The notes under the pieces: model-generated
The model's input: the letters and a program-made list of their open reading frames with translations, nothing else
Told to the model about the DNA's origin: nothing
The model's database searches: none
In this document: positions 32,953-43,641 of the stretch, piece by piece
Layout: each line of letters opens with the position of its first letter
How positions within the stretch are numbered: position 1 is the first letter of the stretch
Translations under genes and position numbers: made by a program
Assembly: GCA_029953675.1 (NCBI GenBank)
Contig: JAMWBK010000005.1
Location: 1,302,001 to 1,366,000, forward strand
Length of the DNA stretch: 64,000 nt
Reading direction: 5' to 3'
Source of the DNA: Rhodosorus marinus
Taxonomy: Eukaryota > Rhodophyta > Stylonematophyceae > Stylonematales > Stylonemataceae

Positions 32953-34086
32953 ATGAAGATTGCTTTTGTGGTAGTCATACTAGCGAGCACTGCCGTGGCG
33001 TTTGCAGGGAAGTGCGAGGACGCCGTTCCGGAGTGTGTGCGGAAGCTTGAGAATGGTGAGCGCTGCGACCCTCTACCTGTTCCCGACCGACTGCTGGAAA
33101 CCATTCCACAGATCCCCGACGTCGGATACAAGATCCAAAAACTTCGCAACATGGTCTACATGGTGACCGACGGCTTCTTCATTGCGATGGTGATAAAGAC
33201 CCCCAGGCAGCTCGTTGTGATCGACGCGCCGGAGAACTTCTTCGTTGTGCGAGATCCAAACACCGGAGCTGTTATCGGAAACCTCATGACAAATGCAATT
33301 GAAGACATCGCCGGAGATCTCAATCCAAAGATTGTGCGGTTCATCTATACCCATCAGCACTTTGATCATATCGGCGGCGCAAGGATCGTCTACGATTACC
33401 TCAAGAAAACCTACCCGAAGGCCGACCTGAAGGCAATGGCCCATGAGAGTATTCTCAAGCGGCTGGCCAGCGCACAGTCTAAGAGGGCACCCCTTCCAGA
33501 AGTTGTGATCATCCGGTCAAGAAGTTTGAGACTCACCAAGAATCTGAAGGTCAATCTCATCCCAACCGACGGTGGACACTCCGACTCGGACCTGCTCGTT
33601 CACATCCCACCCAAGGCTGGCATGCCGGGCATTGCGATGCTCGTGGACATTGCATTCCCCGGCTGGATCACACCGTTCGGCATTGGCTTGGTCAACGACA
33701 TCAACGAGTACATTGACCAACACGAGCGGCTGCTGGCACTGGACTGGGAAATATACATTGGAGGCCACCTGGGACAGCCTGGAAATCGGGCGGACATTGA
33801 AATATCGGAGGAGTACATCAGGGACATGGTTGACATCGCGGCGCAGTCGCTCGCGCTAGGACTGGGTCAGCCAATCCCGGAGCTTCAGGAAGCGTTTGAC
33901 CCGACAAGCCCCAACTTTGGGAACCAAATGCGAGCGATCCAGGGTGTATTCGGGATGGAAGGAATTTTCGTTGGAATTTGCGAAGCTCTTCTGGTAGAGA
34001 AATGGGGGTGCCGACTCGGTGGGGTGGACATCTTCTCTCGTGAGCACTGCTTCGCTGCTGTGACGTTCCAGAGGCTGGACAACTAG
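32953..34086 (+). CDS. secreted metallo-beta-lactamase-fold hydrolase, left copy
   Basis: 377 residues, intronless. The N-terminus (MKIAFVVVILASTAVAFAGK) is a clear signal peptide, so the protein is secreted or enters the endomembrane system. The metal site is present: THQHFDHIGG gives His134, His136, Asp138 and His139 of the H-x-H-x-D-H motif. A later His in TDGGHSDSDLL, an Asp in LVDIAFPGW and a His in IGGHLGQPGN fit the remaining ligands. Six Cys residues are concentrated at the two ends, suggesting disulfides. Substrate is unknown; the fold serves lactonases, beta-lactamases, thiolesterases and others. An apparently identical gene lies at 36839-37972 on the other strand. The gene sits among the SRPBCC paralogs and shares their intronless, TATA-type layout. 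Confidence 0.9.
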   Translation: MKIAFVVVILASTAVAFAGKCEDAVPECVRKLENGERCDPLPVPDRLLETIPQIPDVGYKIQKLRNMVYMVTDGFFIAMVIKTPRQLVVIDAPENFFVVRDPNTGAVIGNLMTNAIEDIAGDLNPKIVRFIYTHQHFDHIGGARIVYDYLKKTYPKADLKAMAHESILKRLASAQSKRAPLPEVVIIRSRSLRLTKNLKVNLIPTDGGHSDSDLLVHIPPKAGMPGIAMLVDIAFPGWITPFGIGLVNDINEYIDQHERLLALDWEIYIGGHLGQPGNRADIEISEEYIRDMVDIAAQSLALGLGQPIPELQEAFDPTSPNFGNQMRAIQGVFGMEGIFVGICEALLVEKWGCRLGGVDIFSREHCFAAVTFQRLDN

Positions 34087-34624
34087 TCGTTTTGGTAGTT
34101 GTAGGAAGTTGTGCGCTGGCTGTCACGACTGGTACATGATCCGGAGGCTCTGAGTGCTGTTTGAACGTAGAATCCGTTTCTGGTTGTGACTCAAGAAAAG
34201 CATGAAATTAAAGTCCGTCTGATTCCTTTCAATACTCCATAGGGCCTACTGCTCTGACTTGTGAATCCGTAATAGACCGTCACCTGAGCACCGGCCACGG
34301 TTCGAGGCCAACCCTTGCTCGAGAAAGGAAAAACCCAGCTTTCATGTCGTTCCTGCTTTCAAGCATGCCAGATGATTTCCAAGATTTTGCACATCCAGCA
34401 ATGGATTAGGTGCTCGAAAAACTAGGCTCTGCTCCGTTGCTTTCTGAGAAACAGAGCAGCAGTGGGGGAGCGTTGATGATCTGTGCTCGTCGGTATTTCT
34501 TCTTTTTGTGAAACTTCCCAAGTCAAAACTAGCTGAGAACTAAATCTTCAACATGAATTTTGGGTGGTTTTCGGTAGTGGAGGAGTGTTGACGATAAGCC
34601 AGGAGCTTAAAATTCATCAAGCTT

Positions 34625-34676
34625 CTAGTTATCCAGCCTCTGGAATTTAACAGCAGTGAAGCAGTGCTCACGAGCG
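34625..34676 (-). pseudogene. fragment of a third hydrolase gene copy (3' end)
   Basis: 52 bp closely resembling 36838-36889, the last codons of the hydrolase gene on the minus strand, starting at the stop codon (CTAGTT, then CCAGCCTCTGGAA and AAGCAGTGCTCACGAG). It differs at about eight positions. It lies outside the arms of the inverted repeat, next to the copia remnant. Confidence 0.75.
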
Positions 34677-34717
34677 ACCGTCAGTGGTCAATGTTCTTGT
34701 TAGCAAACATGCACAAT

Positions 34718-34868
34718 CGACACATCTTTTCGGTGGGTGAGTGATTGCTAAACAGCCGAAGCAACCAAAAAAGCGGCTGGGAAATTCTCACCGGCAAGCA
34801 AGAAGACTTCGAAAATATGTATCTGTTCGGCTGTCTAGCAATCGCTCACCCACCGAAAAGATGTGTCG
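34718..34868. repeat. 43-bp inverted repeat (hairpin) inside the copia remnant
   Basis: 34718-34760 and 34826-34868 are near-perfect reverse complements (CGACACATCTTTTCGGTGGG pairs with CCCACCGAAAAGATGTGTCG) around a loop of about 65 bases. Confidence 0.85.
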
Positions 34869-35912
34869 AGCATTCAAGAAGCTAGGGATCACCCTAGACA
34901 CGACGCCCCCATACAATGATAAGAAGTCAAAGAAGTTACAAACTTACCACGGCAGGTAAGGTCAGGCGCGATAGAGAAACCCAAGTTGAACAGCTTAACG
35001 ATAATCAAGGAACCTGGTCGCTGGTGGACAGACCAAAGGATGAGCAAGTGCTAGGCAACAAATTTGTTTTCAAGCTGAAGAAGAACGACGGCGGGGAGCT
35101 GCTGAAATTCAACGGCTGGTCGCAAGAGGTTTCCAGCTCGAGAAAATACACGAAGCGTTCAGAATGAGCCAGAGAAAGCCAGTGCCAACGCCGATGACAA
35201 AGGACTATATACCAACAGATAAGTCCGGAGGCAACAAGAGTTCCCTTACCTTGAACTCGTCGGGGCTCTACTGTACATTCCTACAAGAACCAGACCCCGA
35301 TATCACTACGCCGTTAGGCCACCAGCCAGAAAGGCGCAATGCTTCAACAACGACGAGTGGTCAGCTGGAAAGCGAATATTAAGGTACTGACGAAGCACAA
35401 TCAAAACGCGTCACTAGTCTTCTCTCCAAAACAAGAACATGAGGAGATCACACTTTACATAGACGCGTTATGGGCATCACCAAAGGACCGAAAATATGTA
35501 CCGGCGCTTTTGCATACCTGACGGAAACCCGAACGTGTACATAAGCAAGGAGCAGACAATGATCGCGACTTTATCGAGCGAGGCAGAGTACATCGCGCTG
35601 ACGTACGGACTTCAGAAAGTGCAGTGGGTGAAGAACCTACTGGCAGAGTTTAACCGGTATTACCTACCAAGGCCTTCTCGGATAACACTGCCAGTCTCAC
35701 TTGGAGTATAGACCCTGAAAAACCACTACCAAAACATATCGATCTGCAAAATCAATACGCGCGACAATAACACGACCTGGGAGGCTACGAGTTCCTATTC
35801 ATCCCGACCCAGGAGCAAGCCACGGATATGCTCACGAAGGCGCTAGAGGCGACTAAGTTTAACAGCACAGAGCCAAGCAGAGAATCCTAACGGGCGTCAC
35901 TTCCGGGAGGAG

Positions 35913-36228
35913 TGTTAGCAAACGTGCACAATCGAAGCGACTCCTACCACCATGAAGACTTTGTCAGAGTTCCTGATACGGTAGCCATCCCAGCGCATGG
36001 CCTTGAAACGTGTTGACGGAGACACTGAACTACCAGGCCCGAGAAAGGAAACTAGCATGTTGAATTGAGACACAGACGTGTAGACTATAAAGTGACTTGG
36101 AAGCTTTGGGGGGAAACCAAGTTGAAGCTTATATGAGCCAAGCTCATTGACATACTAGTGAGGGAGACTCTAAGATAATTAACAACAGACACAACAAGTA
36201 AAGGCACAAAAGCCTAATTTCGTCAACA
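35913..36228 (+). repeat. candidate 3' long terminal repeat of the copia element
   Basis: Starts TGTTAGCAAACGTGCACAAT directly after a purine-rich tract (GGGAGGAG) and ends in GTCAACA, giving TGTT...AACA ends. The first 20 or so bases recur at 34698, where the 5' repeat should begin, but similarity stops at the hairpin. Confidence 0.6.
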
Positions 36229-36838
36229 CCTTTTAGGTGCGAGCTCATAGTCAATTACAAATAGGTGGTAATATCCCTTCGTATCGGAAGACCGAGAAGA
36301 TTTGCACATCACGAAAAAAGCATGCATTCAGTATTGCCAGTTGCTAGAAATGCACGGATCGCTAAGCAAGTGGATCAGTGATCTTAGTTACGCCCTGCCC
36401 ACATTCCCACTCCCTCAAGTCATTTGATGTTGGATAGCGAAGATGCATCGCGAGATCCGAAGGCCAATCCAAAAAGTAGCGAACATTCCGATTCTTGACG
36501 TGCAGTTATCAGGTCATGAATAAAGGTCTAAGCAAGTAGACGTGGACGCTGCAGCTTGCATATCGTTTCCTCTTCAATCCTTCTGATGAAAAAGATCCGG
36601 GCCCAGCCGGAGTTGGCCTCTTAACCGTAGCCAGCGCTCAGGTGACGGTCTATTACGGATTCACAAGTCAGAGCAGCAGGCCCTATGGAGTATTGAAAGG
36701 AATCAGACGGACTTTAATTTCATGCTTTTCTTGAGTCACAACCAGAAACGGATTCTACGTTCAAACAGCACTCAGAGCCTCCGGATCATGTACCAGTCGT
36801 GACAGCCAGCGCACAACTTCCTACAACTACCAAAACGA

Positions 36839-37972
36839 CTAGTTGTCCAGCCTCTGGAACGTCACAGCAGCGAAGCAGTGCTCACGAGAGAAGATGTCCA
36901 CCCCACCGAGTCGGCACCCCCATTTCTCTACCAGAAGAGCTTCGCAAATTCCAACGAAAATTCCTTCCATCCCGAATACACCCTGGATCGCTCGCATTTG
37001 GTTCCCAAAGTTGGGGCTTGTCGGGTCAAACGCTTCCTGAAGCTCCGGGATTGGCTGACCCAGTCCTAGCGCGAGCGACTGCGCCGCGATGTCAACCATG
37101 TCCCTGATGTACTCCTCCGATATTTCAATGTCCGCCCGATTTCCAGGCTGTCCCAGGTGGCCTCCAATGTATATTTCCCAGTCCAGTGCCAGCAGCCGCT
37201 CGTGTTGGTCAATGTACTCGTTGATGTCGTTGACCAAGCCAATGCCGAACGGTGTGATCCAGCCGGGGAATGCAATGTCCACGAGCATCGCAATGCCCGG
37301 CATGCCAGCCTTGGGTGGGATGTGAACGAGCAGGTCCGAGTCGGAGTGTCCACCGTCGGTTGGGATGAGATTGACCTTCAGATTCTTGGTGAGTCTCAAA
37401 CTTCTTGACCGGATGATCACAACTTCTGGAAGGGGTGCCCTCTTAGACTGTGCGCTGGCCAGCCGCTTGAGAATACTCTCATGGGCCATTGCCTTCAGGT
37501 CGGCCTTCGGGTAGGTTTTCTTGAGGTAATCGTAGACGATCCTTGCGCCGCCGATATGATCAAAGTGCTGATGGGTATAGATGAACCGCACAATCTTTGG
37601 ATTGAGATCTCCGGCGATGTCTTCAATTGCATTTGTCATGAGGTTTCCGATAACAGCTCCGGTGTTTGGATCTCGCACAACGAAGAAGTTCTCCGGCGCG
37701 TCGATCACAACGAGCTGCCTGGGGGTCTTTATCACCATCGCAATGAAGAAGCCGTCGGTCACCATGTAGACCATGTTGCGAAGTTTTTGGATCTTGTATC
37801 CGACGTCGGGGATCTGTGGAATGGTTTCCAGCAGTCGGTCGGGAACAGGTAGAGGGTCGCAGCGCTCACCATTCTCAAGCTTCCGCACACACTCCGGAAC
37901 GGCGTCCTCGCACTTCCCTGCAAACGCCACGGCAGTGCTCGCTAGTATGACTACCACAAAAGCAATCTTCAT
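36839..37972 (-). CDS. secreted metallo-beta-lactamase-fold hydrolase, right copy
   Basis: Translates to the same 377 residues as the left copy, with signal peptide and H-x-H-x-D-H motif. All open frames on both strands are mirrored as well, so the nucleotide sequences are the same or nearly so. The leader differs: a block of about 50 bp separates the TATA box from the ATG, and might alter expression of this copy. Confidence 0.9.
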   Translation of the reverse strand: MKIAFVVVILASTAVAFAGKCEDAVPECVRKLENGERCDPLPVPDRLLETIPQIPDVGYKIQKLRNMVYMVTDGFFIAMVIKTPRQLVVIDAPENFFVVRDPNTGAVIGNLMTNAIEDIAGDLNPKIVRFIYTHQHFDHIGGARIVYDYLKKTYPKADLKAMAHESILKRLASAQSKRAPLPEVVIIRSRSLRLTKNLKVNLIPTDGGHSDSDLLVHIPPKAGMPGIAMLVDIAFPGWITPFGIGLVNDINEYIDQHERLLALDWEIYIGGHLGQPGNRADIEISEEYIRDMVDIAAQSLALGLGQPIPELQEAFDPTSPNFGNQMRAIQGVFGMEGIFVGICEALLVEKWGCRLGGVDIFSREHCFAAVTFQRLDN

Positions 37973-38119
37973 CTCTTGAATTCCTCCTCTTATCCGCCTG
38001 GTTGCCTTTGTTTCCTTTTTTCGCTCCGCACGGTCGAGTTCTTTTAGCCTTCACTGTTTGTCTATGTTCTTATCTGTGGCTTATCGATGTTGTATGGGTT
38101 GTGGTCAAGTTCCCTTCCT

Positions 38120-38126
38120 TATATAG
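38120..38126 (-). promoter_or_regulatory. TATA box of right hydrolase gene
   Basis: Mirror of the left TATA box. Here it is about 148 bp from the ATG because of the extra leader block. Confidence 0.6.
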
Positions 38127-38411
38127 TCGAAGTGAAAAGCAAATGCGGACTGGGCGACTTGTCTGAAGGCGGTGCGCACATCCACCCGCAAAGGCTGTGC
38201 GGTTCTGAAAGTATGAGCGCGGGCGCATCGGATCACGGCACACACAAAGTCCAAGATTCACGTTGGTTGATGAGCACCTCCGAACGATTGCGGTGCATCC
38301 CCCATTAAATTCACCGTATTTGAAGGGCTCCAGGAATAACAAAAAAATGCTCATACGACCGTGGTGCTGAACATCGAGAGGCATCAGTCGGGCTTGCGTG
38401 TCTGAGCACTA

Positions 38412-41253
38412 CCAACAAAATTTCGTATCTCCGAACCGAAACGGGTAAAAGCCCCCACCCTGCATCACGCAAGGGATTTTCGTGCGCCAATAATACTCTA
38501 AGGGCCGTGTCACCCCACGAGGAGTATTGTAACCACTTCTTCGCACTCCCATTACCACCGTCCTTCCTATCCTCTTAGAGCTCATTCACCAAAATCTACA
38601 AACACGAACAGGCAATATCAAGTTCAATCAATAAATCAGTCAAAATCAAGTGGATGGCTGTGCTGAGATAAGTCGAAAAAAGAAAAACAAAAACATTTCC
38701 CCCTAGCGCGAGATTTCTCCTCCCATTTGATTGAATAACGGGAAGGCTAAAACGATTATAAAATGACCGATTGTTCTTGTAGTGTTTTGGTTTATAATTA
38801 GATGGATCCTCAAAAGGTTACCAAAAAATCAAACATGTTGAGGTAATGGTCAATACTGTTATGTTCTTTGGAGCCATTCTACAGGCCCGGCTGAAGTGCG
38901 TCTGAGGTTTTCAAAGCGGGTTTCTACGCGACTTGGAAAGGAAGGGGTTATGGTTTCTGGATGGGATATCTGGAGGTACTATTGATGTGACAGCATCATA
39001 CCCACTGGAAGGAATCCGCAGGCGTGCTGAGACTCGCATGGAACCTCCTGCGGGGTGAGCGACTCAATGAGGAGAGGCTAGACGTTTAGGGCTAGCGCTT
39101 TCGCGATGAAGCACGCTAAACCGGAGTCCTAGGGCGGAACATTAAGAACGATGAATGACTCCGAGCTAGACATTTTTCATCCTATCAAAACTATCCGCTG
39201 ACAAGTTGTAGAATCTTCTTACCCCTAATATCTTGCCGTTGCGCCCGCGAAGTTCAGACAGAGGTGCGTGCCTACAATTCCCACGGCTTAGGAGCACTAA
39301 TTGGCTCCTCCGTCGTAATCCGGTAGTTGTGGCGTGTTCACTTGAGTAGTTGGTACAAAGACGGCGAGCAGTAGAGGATGAATAAAGTTCAAACTGCTTC
39401 GCCGTGCCGCGAACAACAATACCCGTTCGGCGGGGGCTTTATCATGGGTATCAATTAAAACGAACGTACCCTCCGTTCGTGTCAAGCTGTTCGTCCTCGA
39501 ACCAAGCCATTCGTCGAGACGAACATGAAAATACTTAATGTTTTATGTGCCAAACCCGCTCTGCGTGACTCAACGAGGCAACAGAACTGCGGAATCGTTG
39601 CAAAATCATCATCCAACAAAACTTTACCTTCCAACTAGCACTGCGGAATGACCAAGAACACATAAGACCCTCCAGTTTTACTAGCTCTCGTAAGGCTTAT
39701 CGAAACCTAGGGAAAGCTCCAGACAACTCCTTCACCATTCAACAAAATCATAAAACAATATTTGTGAACCTTTTTATCTCAAAATATATATACACAAAAG
39801 AAAATTTACACATCACCACATAAATCATCATAATTTCAATACCCGTGTTCGCCCGTGAAGCCTAGAAATCAAGTATTTCTTAATAAAAACAAACAAAAGT
39901 TTTGTCCTTCCTAATATTATCCAAAACACCATATCTCCGATTTTGATTTGGGAAGATATAATCCAATCACAGATCGCTAAAAGAGGAAGGAAGGATTTTC
40001 ATCAAAATTGTATCAATAATTTTATGTCCTAGTAAGCAAATAAGATTTGAACATTATGAATAAATTGGGAGTTTTTTTAAGGAGGATAGAAAATATAAGA
40101 TCTTTCTACGCGAGGGAGGAGCGAAAACCAATTCTCGAAATTCTATCGCCATGTGTAATTTAGGAATTCTTGTCTAGGTTTGGACGGGCTTGAGCTGAGT
40201 TGTCTTAAACCTACGAAAGGCTTTTTCACCTTTTGTTGGGTCCAAGGTATTCCGTAATGGTCTTCATCCATTGACGAGAAGATCATCTCTGACGTCCCCT
40301 GCAGACGTGATCATCGAAATTGCTCTTAGCACCGCGTTCTGAATAAGGGGAAATTGATCCCCCAACACCCGGGAACCAGTAATGAATGACGATGCCGCTA
40401 GCGTTGTTTTCTTGTCCTGAAACCTTGCAAGTTGTTTCAGCTCGGACCAAGGATTTCTTATACCGGATCCTTGGCTTTCGCCTTACCTGCAACTCCCCCT
40501 TGAGGCGAAAGAAGGGATCGTTTCCATGACAACCAACACAGCAGCTGAAATGTCCTGTTTGGTTCCGGACGGATAGCGTCTACCAACTGCCAAACTTCGC
40601 CGGAATCGACAAAGTTAGCTCAAATGATTAAGGTCCCCGGATATCTTAGACTGTACCAAATCAAAAAATTGTGGCCTAAAGCTTTGCTTATATAGTCCTT
40701 CCAAATACCAAATATAGACCATCTATCCTTTTGTCAACTTCCTCATTTTACTGATCAGTTCCCACCATCCATCTATCGGGACCAGTACTGTTGAAAGCTT
40801 TCTCAACTCCGCGACTGACACCCGAACAAATTCTTCCGTTTTTTTTTCTGGATTGCTGAATGGCGAGAAATTGCAGATTGAGAGGATGGATTGCGAATGG
40901 ATGGGTGGGCAATGGCGAGCTAGTCTGGTTGTTACGGCATTTTGGGGTGGGACGTAGGGTTTGTGGTTGTGAGGCTCGATGGAAAAGGAGGATTTCTCTT
41001 GTTGATTCTAGAACTGGTTTTGTCTATGTTGCACATCACGTACGTCGTTAGATCTGCGCGTGGTGGAAGTGTTTTTGGGAGGGAGGAGAGGAGCTGGGGT
41101 AAAATCCCAGCGGTGGCCTTCTTGGTATAAAGGTGAGCCAACGGCGTAGTGGACTGTGGATGGGTCAGGAGTTTTTCAAGGTACTAGACTAGAGAGGTAG
41201 GGAGGAAAACGCCGTGCGTAAAATTTTTTTGGTCAAATTAGTTTGAGCGAGAG
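38412..41253. other. long intergenic region
   Basis: No supported gene in 2.8 kb; AT-rich at 38580-38870 and 39720-40080. The right end holds the promoter of SRPBCC gene 3. Confidence 0.45.
41126..41131 (+). promoter_or_regulatory. TATA box candidate of SRPBCC gene 3
   Basis: TATAAA in TTGGTATAAAGG, 128 bp before the ATG. Confidence 0.5.
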
Positions 41254-41751
41254 ATGGTTCATTTGGAAGTTCATCAGCTGGTTGACCTATCAGCGGAGAA
41301 GGCATGGGAGAGCGTGTCTGACTTTTCCAACGTTCAGCATATACATCCGCTTGTGAGGGATGTGGACCAGTTGACTGAAAACGGTAACGGGCTCGGAGCG
41401 GCTAGGAGGTGCCACTTCTATGACGACGGCACTCTGGAGGAGGAGATCATCGAGTGGGATGAACCGGCGAAACATTATAAAATCAAGGTTTTGAATGGCA
41501 CCCTGCCATTGAACAGCATGGTTATCACTGTCCGTGTGGAGGACGTGAACCCGAAACAGTCCCGCTTATTTGCAACGGTAGAGTTTGATCCGAAATACGC
41601 GTTCGTTGGCCAGTTGCTTGGGCGCTACATCCTGAAGCCCAAGTTGGGTGAGGTGCTCGGAAACATGCTTGCAGGAGTACAATACTACGAAAACAAAGGA
41701 TTCGATGTTCCAGAGGGGTGGAAAGCACCTCACAAGGCAGTGGTTGTATAG
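41254..41751 (+). CDS. SRPBCC/START-like protein, cluster member 3
   Basis: 165 residues, intronless. Seen: LSAEKAWESVSDFSNVQHIHP, HPLVRDVDQLTENGNGLGAA, RRCHFYDDGTLEEEIIEWDE, GTLPLNSMVITVRVEDV, EFDPKYAFVGQLLG, KPKLGEVLGNMLAGVQYYE and DVPEGWKAPHKAVVV. All family landmarks are present. It is closest by eye to member 5 in the C-terminal AGVQYY and DVPEGW segments. No targeting signal, so probably cytosolic. Confidence 0.85.
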   Translation: MVHLEVHQLVDLSAEKAWESVSDFSNVQHIHPLVRDVDQLTENGNGLGAARRCHFYDDGTLEEEIIEWDEPAKHYKIKVLNGTLPLNSMVITVRVEDVNPKQSRLFATVEFDPKYAFVGQLLGRYILKPKLGEVLGNMLAGVQYYENKGFDVPEGWKAPHKAVVV

Positions 41752-43110
41752 ATTTGGGCCAAAAGCACCTAAGTTACGACATGGCTGTATCTTACATTCG
41801 GATGTTTTCCATTAACCGAACTTCTGTTGATATGGGTTGTGAAAAGTCAATGACTTCGTGTATCTAATGTGTGTGGATATCGATAAAACTACAATTGTGA
41901 ATAGAGGCAATGCGGAGCTGGAAGGCGGTTGGTGCCACGAACGATTAATGAGAGCCCAGCCCCCCCCCCCCACTCCCCCCCGCCGCCGTGCAAAAGTCTC
42001 AGAGGTTTCCAATTTATCCACTCTTGTCATAGCGCTGAGAAAGACCTCATACGAGTCGGACCCTGTTGCTCAGCCCTTGTTGCGGCTGTTCAGGTTTCAA
42101 ACACACCGTCCCTGTGTCCAGAAAACAGGCAACGCCAACAGAAAGTCAGCCTCCAGTCCCGCCAAGTTCTTAGAAATTGGAGACAAACGACTGGGAAGCA
42201 TGGAAAACGAATCGTGCAGGGTACGAGGAGAGCAAAAGGCATATTGCCGGATCACGGAGCTCAGCCGTTCAACTCTAGCACCGATTAGTAGTCCATGCTT
42301 TCAAGGTGGGGCTCCATGCCCTTAGCTAAAGAGAGACGCTGGCGGGGCAAACAACTTGCAACCCAAAATGCAATCAATTTCCTCCGTGAAACCCAAAAAC
42401 TATTTCAATTTGAGCAAAGCGAAAAGGACCGGGAAGAAATTTTGTCCAATCGTTACCCGTGAATCTCCACCACGAGCAAAGTAGTCTTTTAAGGCAATCT
42501 ATAAGTTTCTGGGACAGAATATAAATATGAAAATAATTTCGCTGGGTGGAACACGGTAGATGATTCTTAAAGGGGAGGGACAGAAAAGTTCTGATCAAGA
42601 TATATTCCTATATATGTAATTTTTAGGAGCTTTTTGACACTAGATATGTATTTTTTACCTGGGGGAGGAATGAAACAACGGTATATCTTGTTTTAGAATA
42701 ATTTTAGATATGTTACGATATCTTTTAATTTTCATTTATTCCGAAATTATGTATTTTAGTATATTATTAGAGGATTGTTGAGTTGGAGTTGTTGAAGTTC
42801 GTCTTAGTGCAACTTCAGCACCGAAAAAGAGACTCATTCATTCAGTTCAGATTCTCTGGAGGTGCGAAAGACGGATGGGTATGATGGGCCTCAGTAGGCA
42901 GGTGGAGCCCGAAGCTAGAATGTTTTCCAGAGCCCGCAGTCAAAGGTACTGCGCTTCAGACATAAGCTCGTCTTGAGTAGATAAAAGGGGCGAGATTCTT
43001 GTACGCCGTTTGTTTGTGAGGAGCTGAGCTCTCGGGAAGAAGGGAAACGAGCAGTACGTCGGAAGCAAACTGAAAGAGATCTTCTGGTTGAACTCGTCAT
43101 AGTAGATGGT
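41752..43110. other. intergenic between SRPBCC genes 3 and 4
   Basis: No supported gene. Contains a poly-C run at about 41961 and an AT-rich part at 42600-42780. Confidence 0.45.
42980..42987 (+). promoter_or_regulatory. TATA-like element of SRPBCC gene 4
   Basis: ATAAAAG in GTAGATAAAAGGGG, about 130 bp before the ATG. Confidence 0.4.
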
Positions 43111-43641
43111 ATGGCTCAGATGAGAGTTGAGCAGGAACTGAATCTTCCTGTTGAAACGACATGGAAAATTCTGGCGGACTTCAGCAATGACCGCCATATC
43201 CATCCACATGTGAGAAGTGTGGAACGGATTGGTGAGCTTGAGAGGGGAGTGGGTGCTGCTCGGAAGTGTCATCTCCGTGATGGCGGTTGTATTACAGAGA
43301 AAGTAACGGCGTGGGACGAAGCTGCGAGAGAATATACGCTGGAAGTATTCAAGAGCCCCGAACCAAAGAAGCGGTTTTTTGCGACCCTCAGGGTCGAGGA
43401 GTGTGAAGCAAACAGGTCTAAGGCCGCAGTCGTGGTAGACTACGACCCGAAGTACGGATGCTGCGGTGAACTCCTCGGACGGTTCATCCTGCTGCCAAAA
43501 CTTGGTCATCTGGGCAGGGAATACCTTGACGTAACGCAGAGCTCCAGCAAGAAGAGGGAAGATGTCCCACCAAGTTTTCAAGTACCAAAAACGTCCAAAG
43601 TTCCCGAGACCATCCAGCAAAGTGTGAACACTTCGTCCTAG
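43111..43641 (+). CDS. SRPBCC/START-like protein, cluster member 4 (divergent)
   Basis: 176 residues, intronless. Keeps ADFSNDRHIHPHVRSVERIG, RGVGAARKCHLRDGG, EKVTAWDEAAREYTLEVF, YDPKYGCCGELLGRFILLPK and DVPPSFQVP. The central GTLPLN segment is replaced by a KSPEPKKRF stretch, and the C-terminus is lengthened and Ser/Lys/Thr-rich. This is the most diverged member, suggesting a changed ligand or relaxed constraint. Confidence 0.8.
   Translation: MAQMRVEQELNLPVETTWKILADFSNDRHIHPHVRSVERIGELERGVGAARKCHLRDGGCITEKVTAWDEAAREYTLEVFKSPEPKKRFFATLRVEECEANRSKAAVVVDYDPKYGCCGELLGRFILLPKLGHLGREYLDVTQSSSKKREDVPPSFQVPKTSKVPETIQQSVNTSS

Larger units (their letters stand above)
32568..34312 (+). repeat. left arm of large inverted repeat
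   Basis: Pairs with 36612-38411 in opposite orientation, about 2.3 kb apart. Within the coding part positions mirror exactly (their coordinates sum to 70925). Outside it there are scattered substitutions and one insertion of roughly 50 bp in the right arm's 5' leader (about 38005-38055). The arms end at GAGGCCAAC on the inner side and near TGCTCAGACACG on the outer side. Confidence 0.95.
34698..36228 (+). mobile_element. degraded Ty1/copia retrotransposon
   Basis: Pieces in copia order on the plus strand: integrase/linker-like text near 34850, reverse transcriptase run-in with TWSLVDRPKDEQVLGNKFVFKLKKN (34990-35090), then the RNase H signature TLSSEAEYIALTYGLQKVQW (35560-35640). Multiple stops and deletions, including most of the polymerase, make it inactive. 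It sits in the spacer of the large inverted repeat. Confidence 0.8.
36612..38411 (-). repeat. right arm of large inverted repeat
   Basis: Reverse complement of 32568-34312, carrying the second hydrolase gene and promoter. Differences from the left arm are seen only in flanking and leader sequence, including an extra block of about 50 bp at 38005-38055. Confidence 0.95.
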
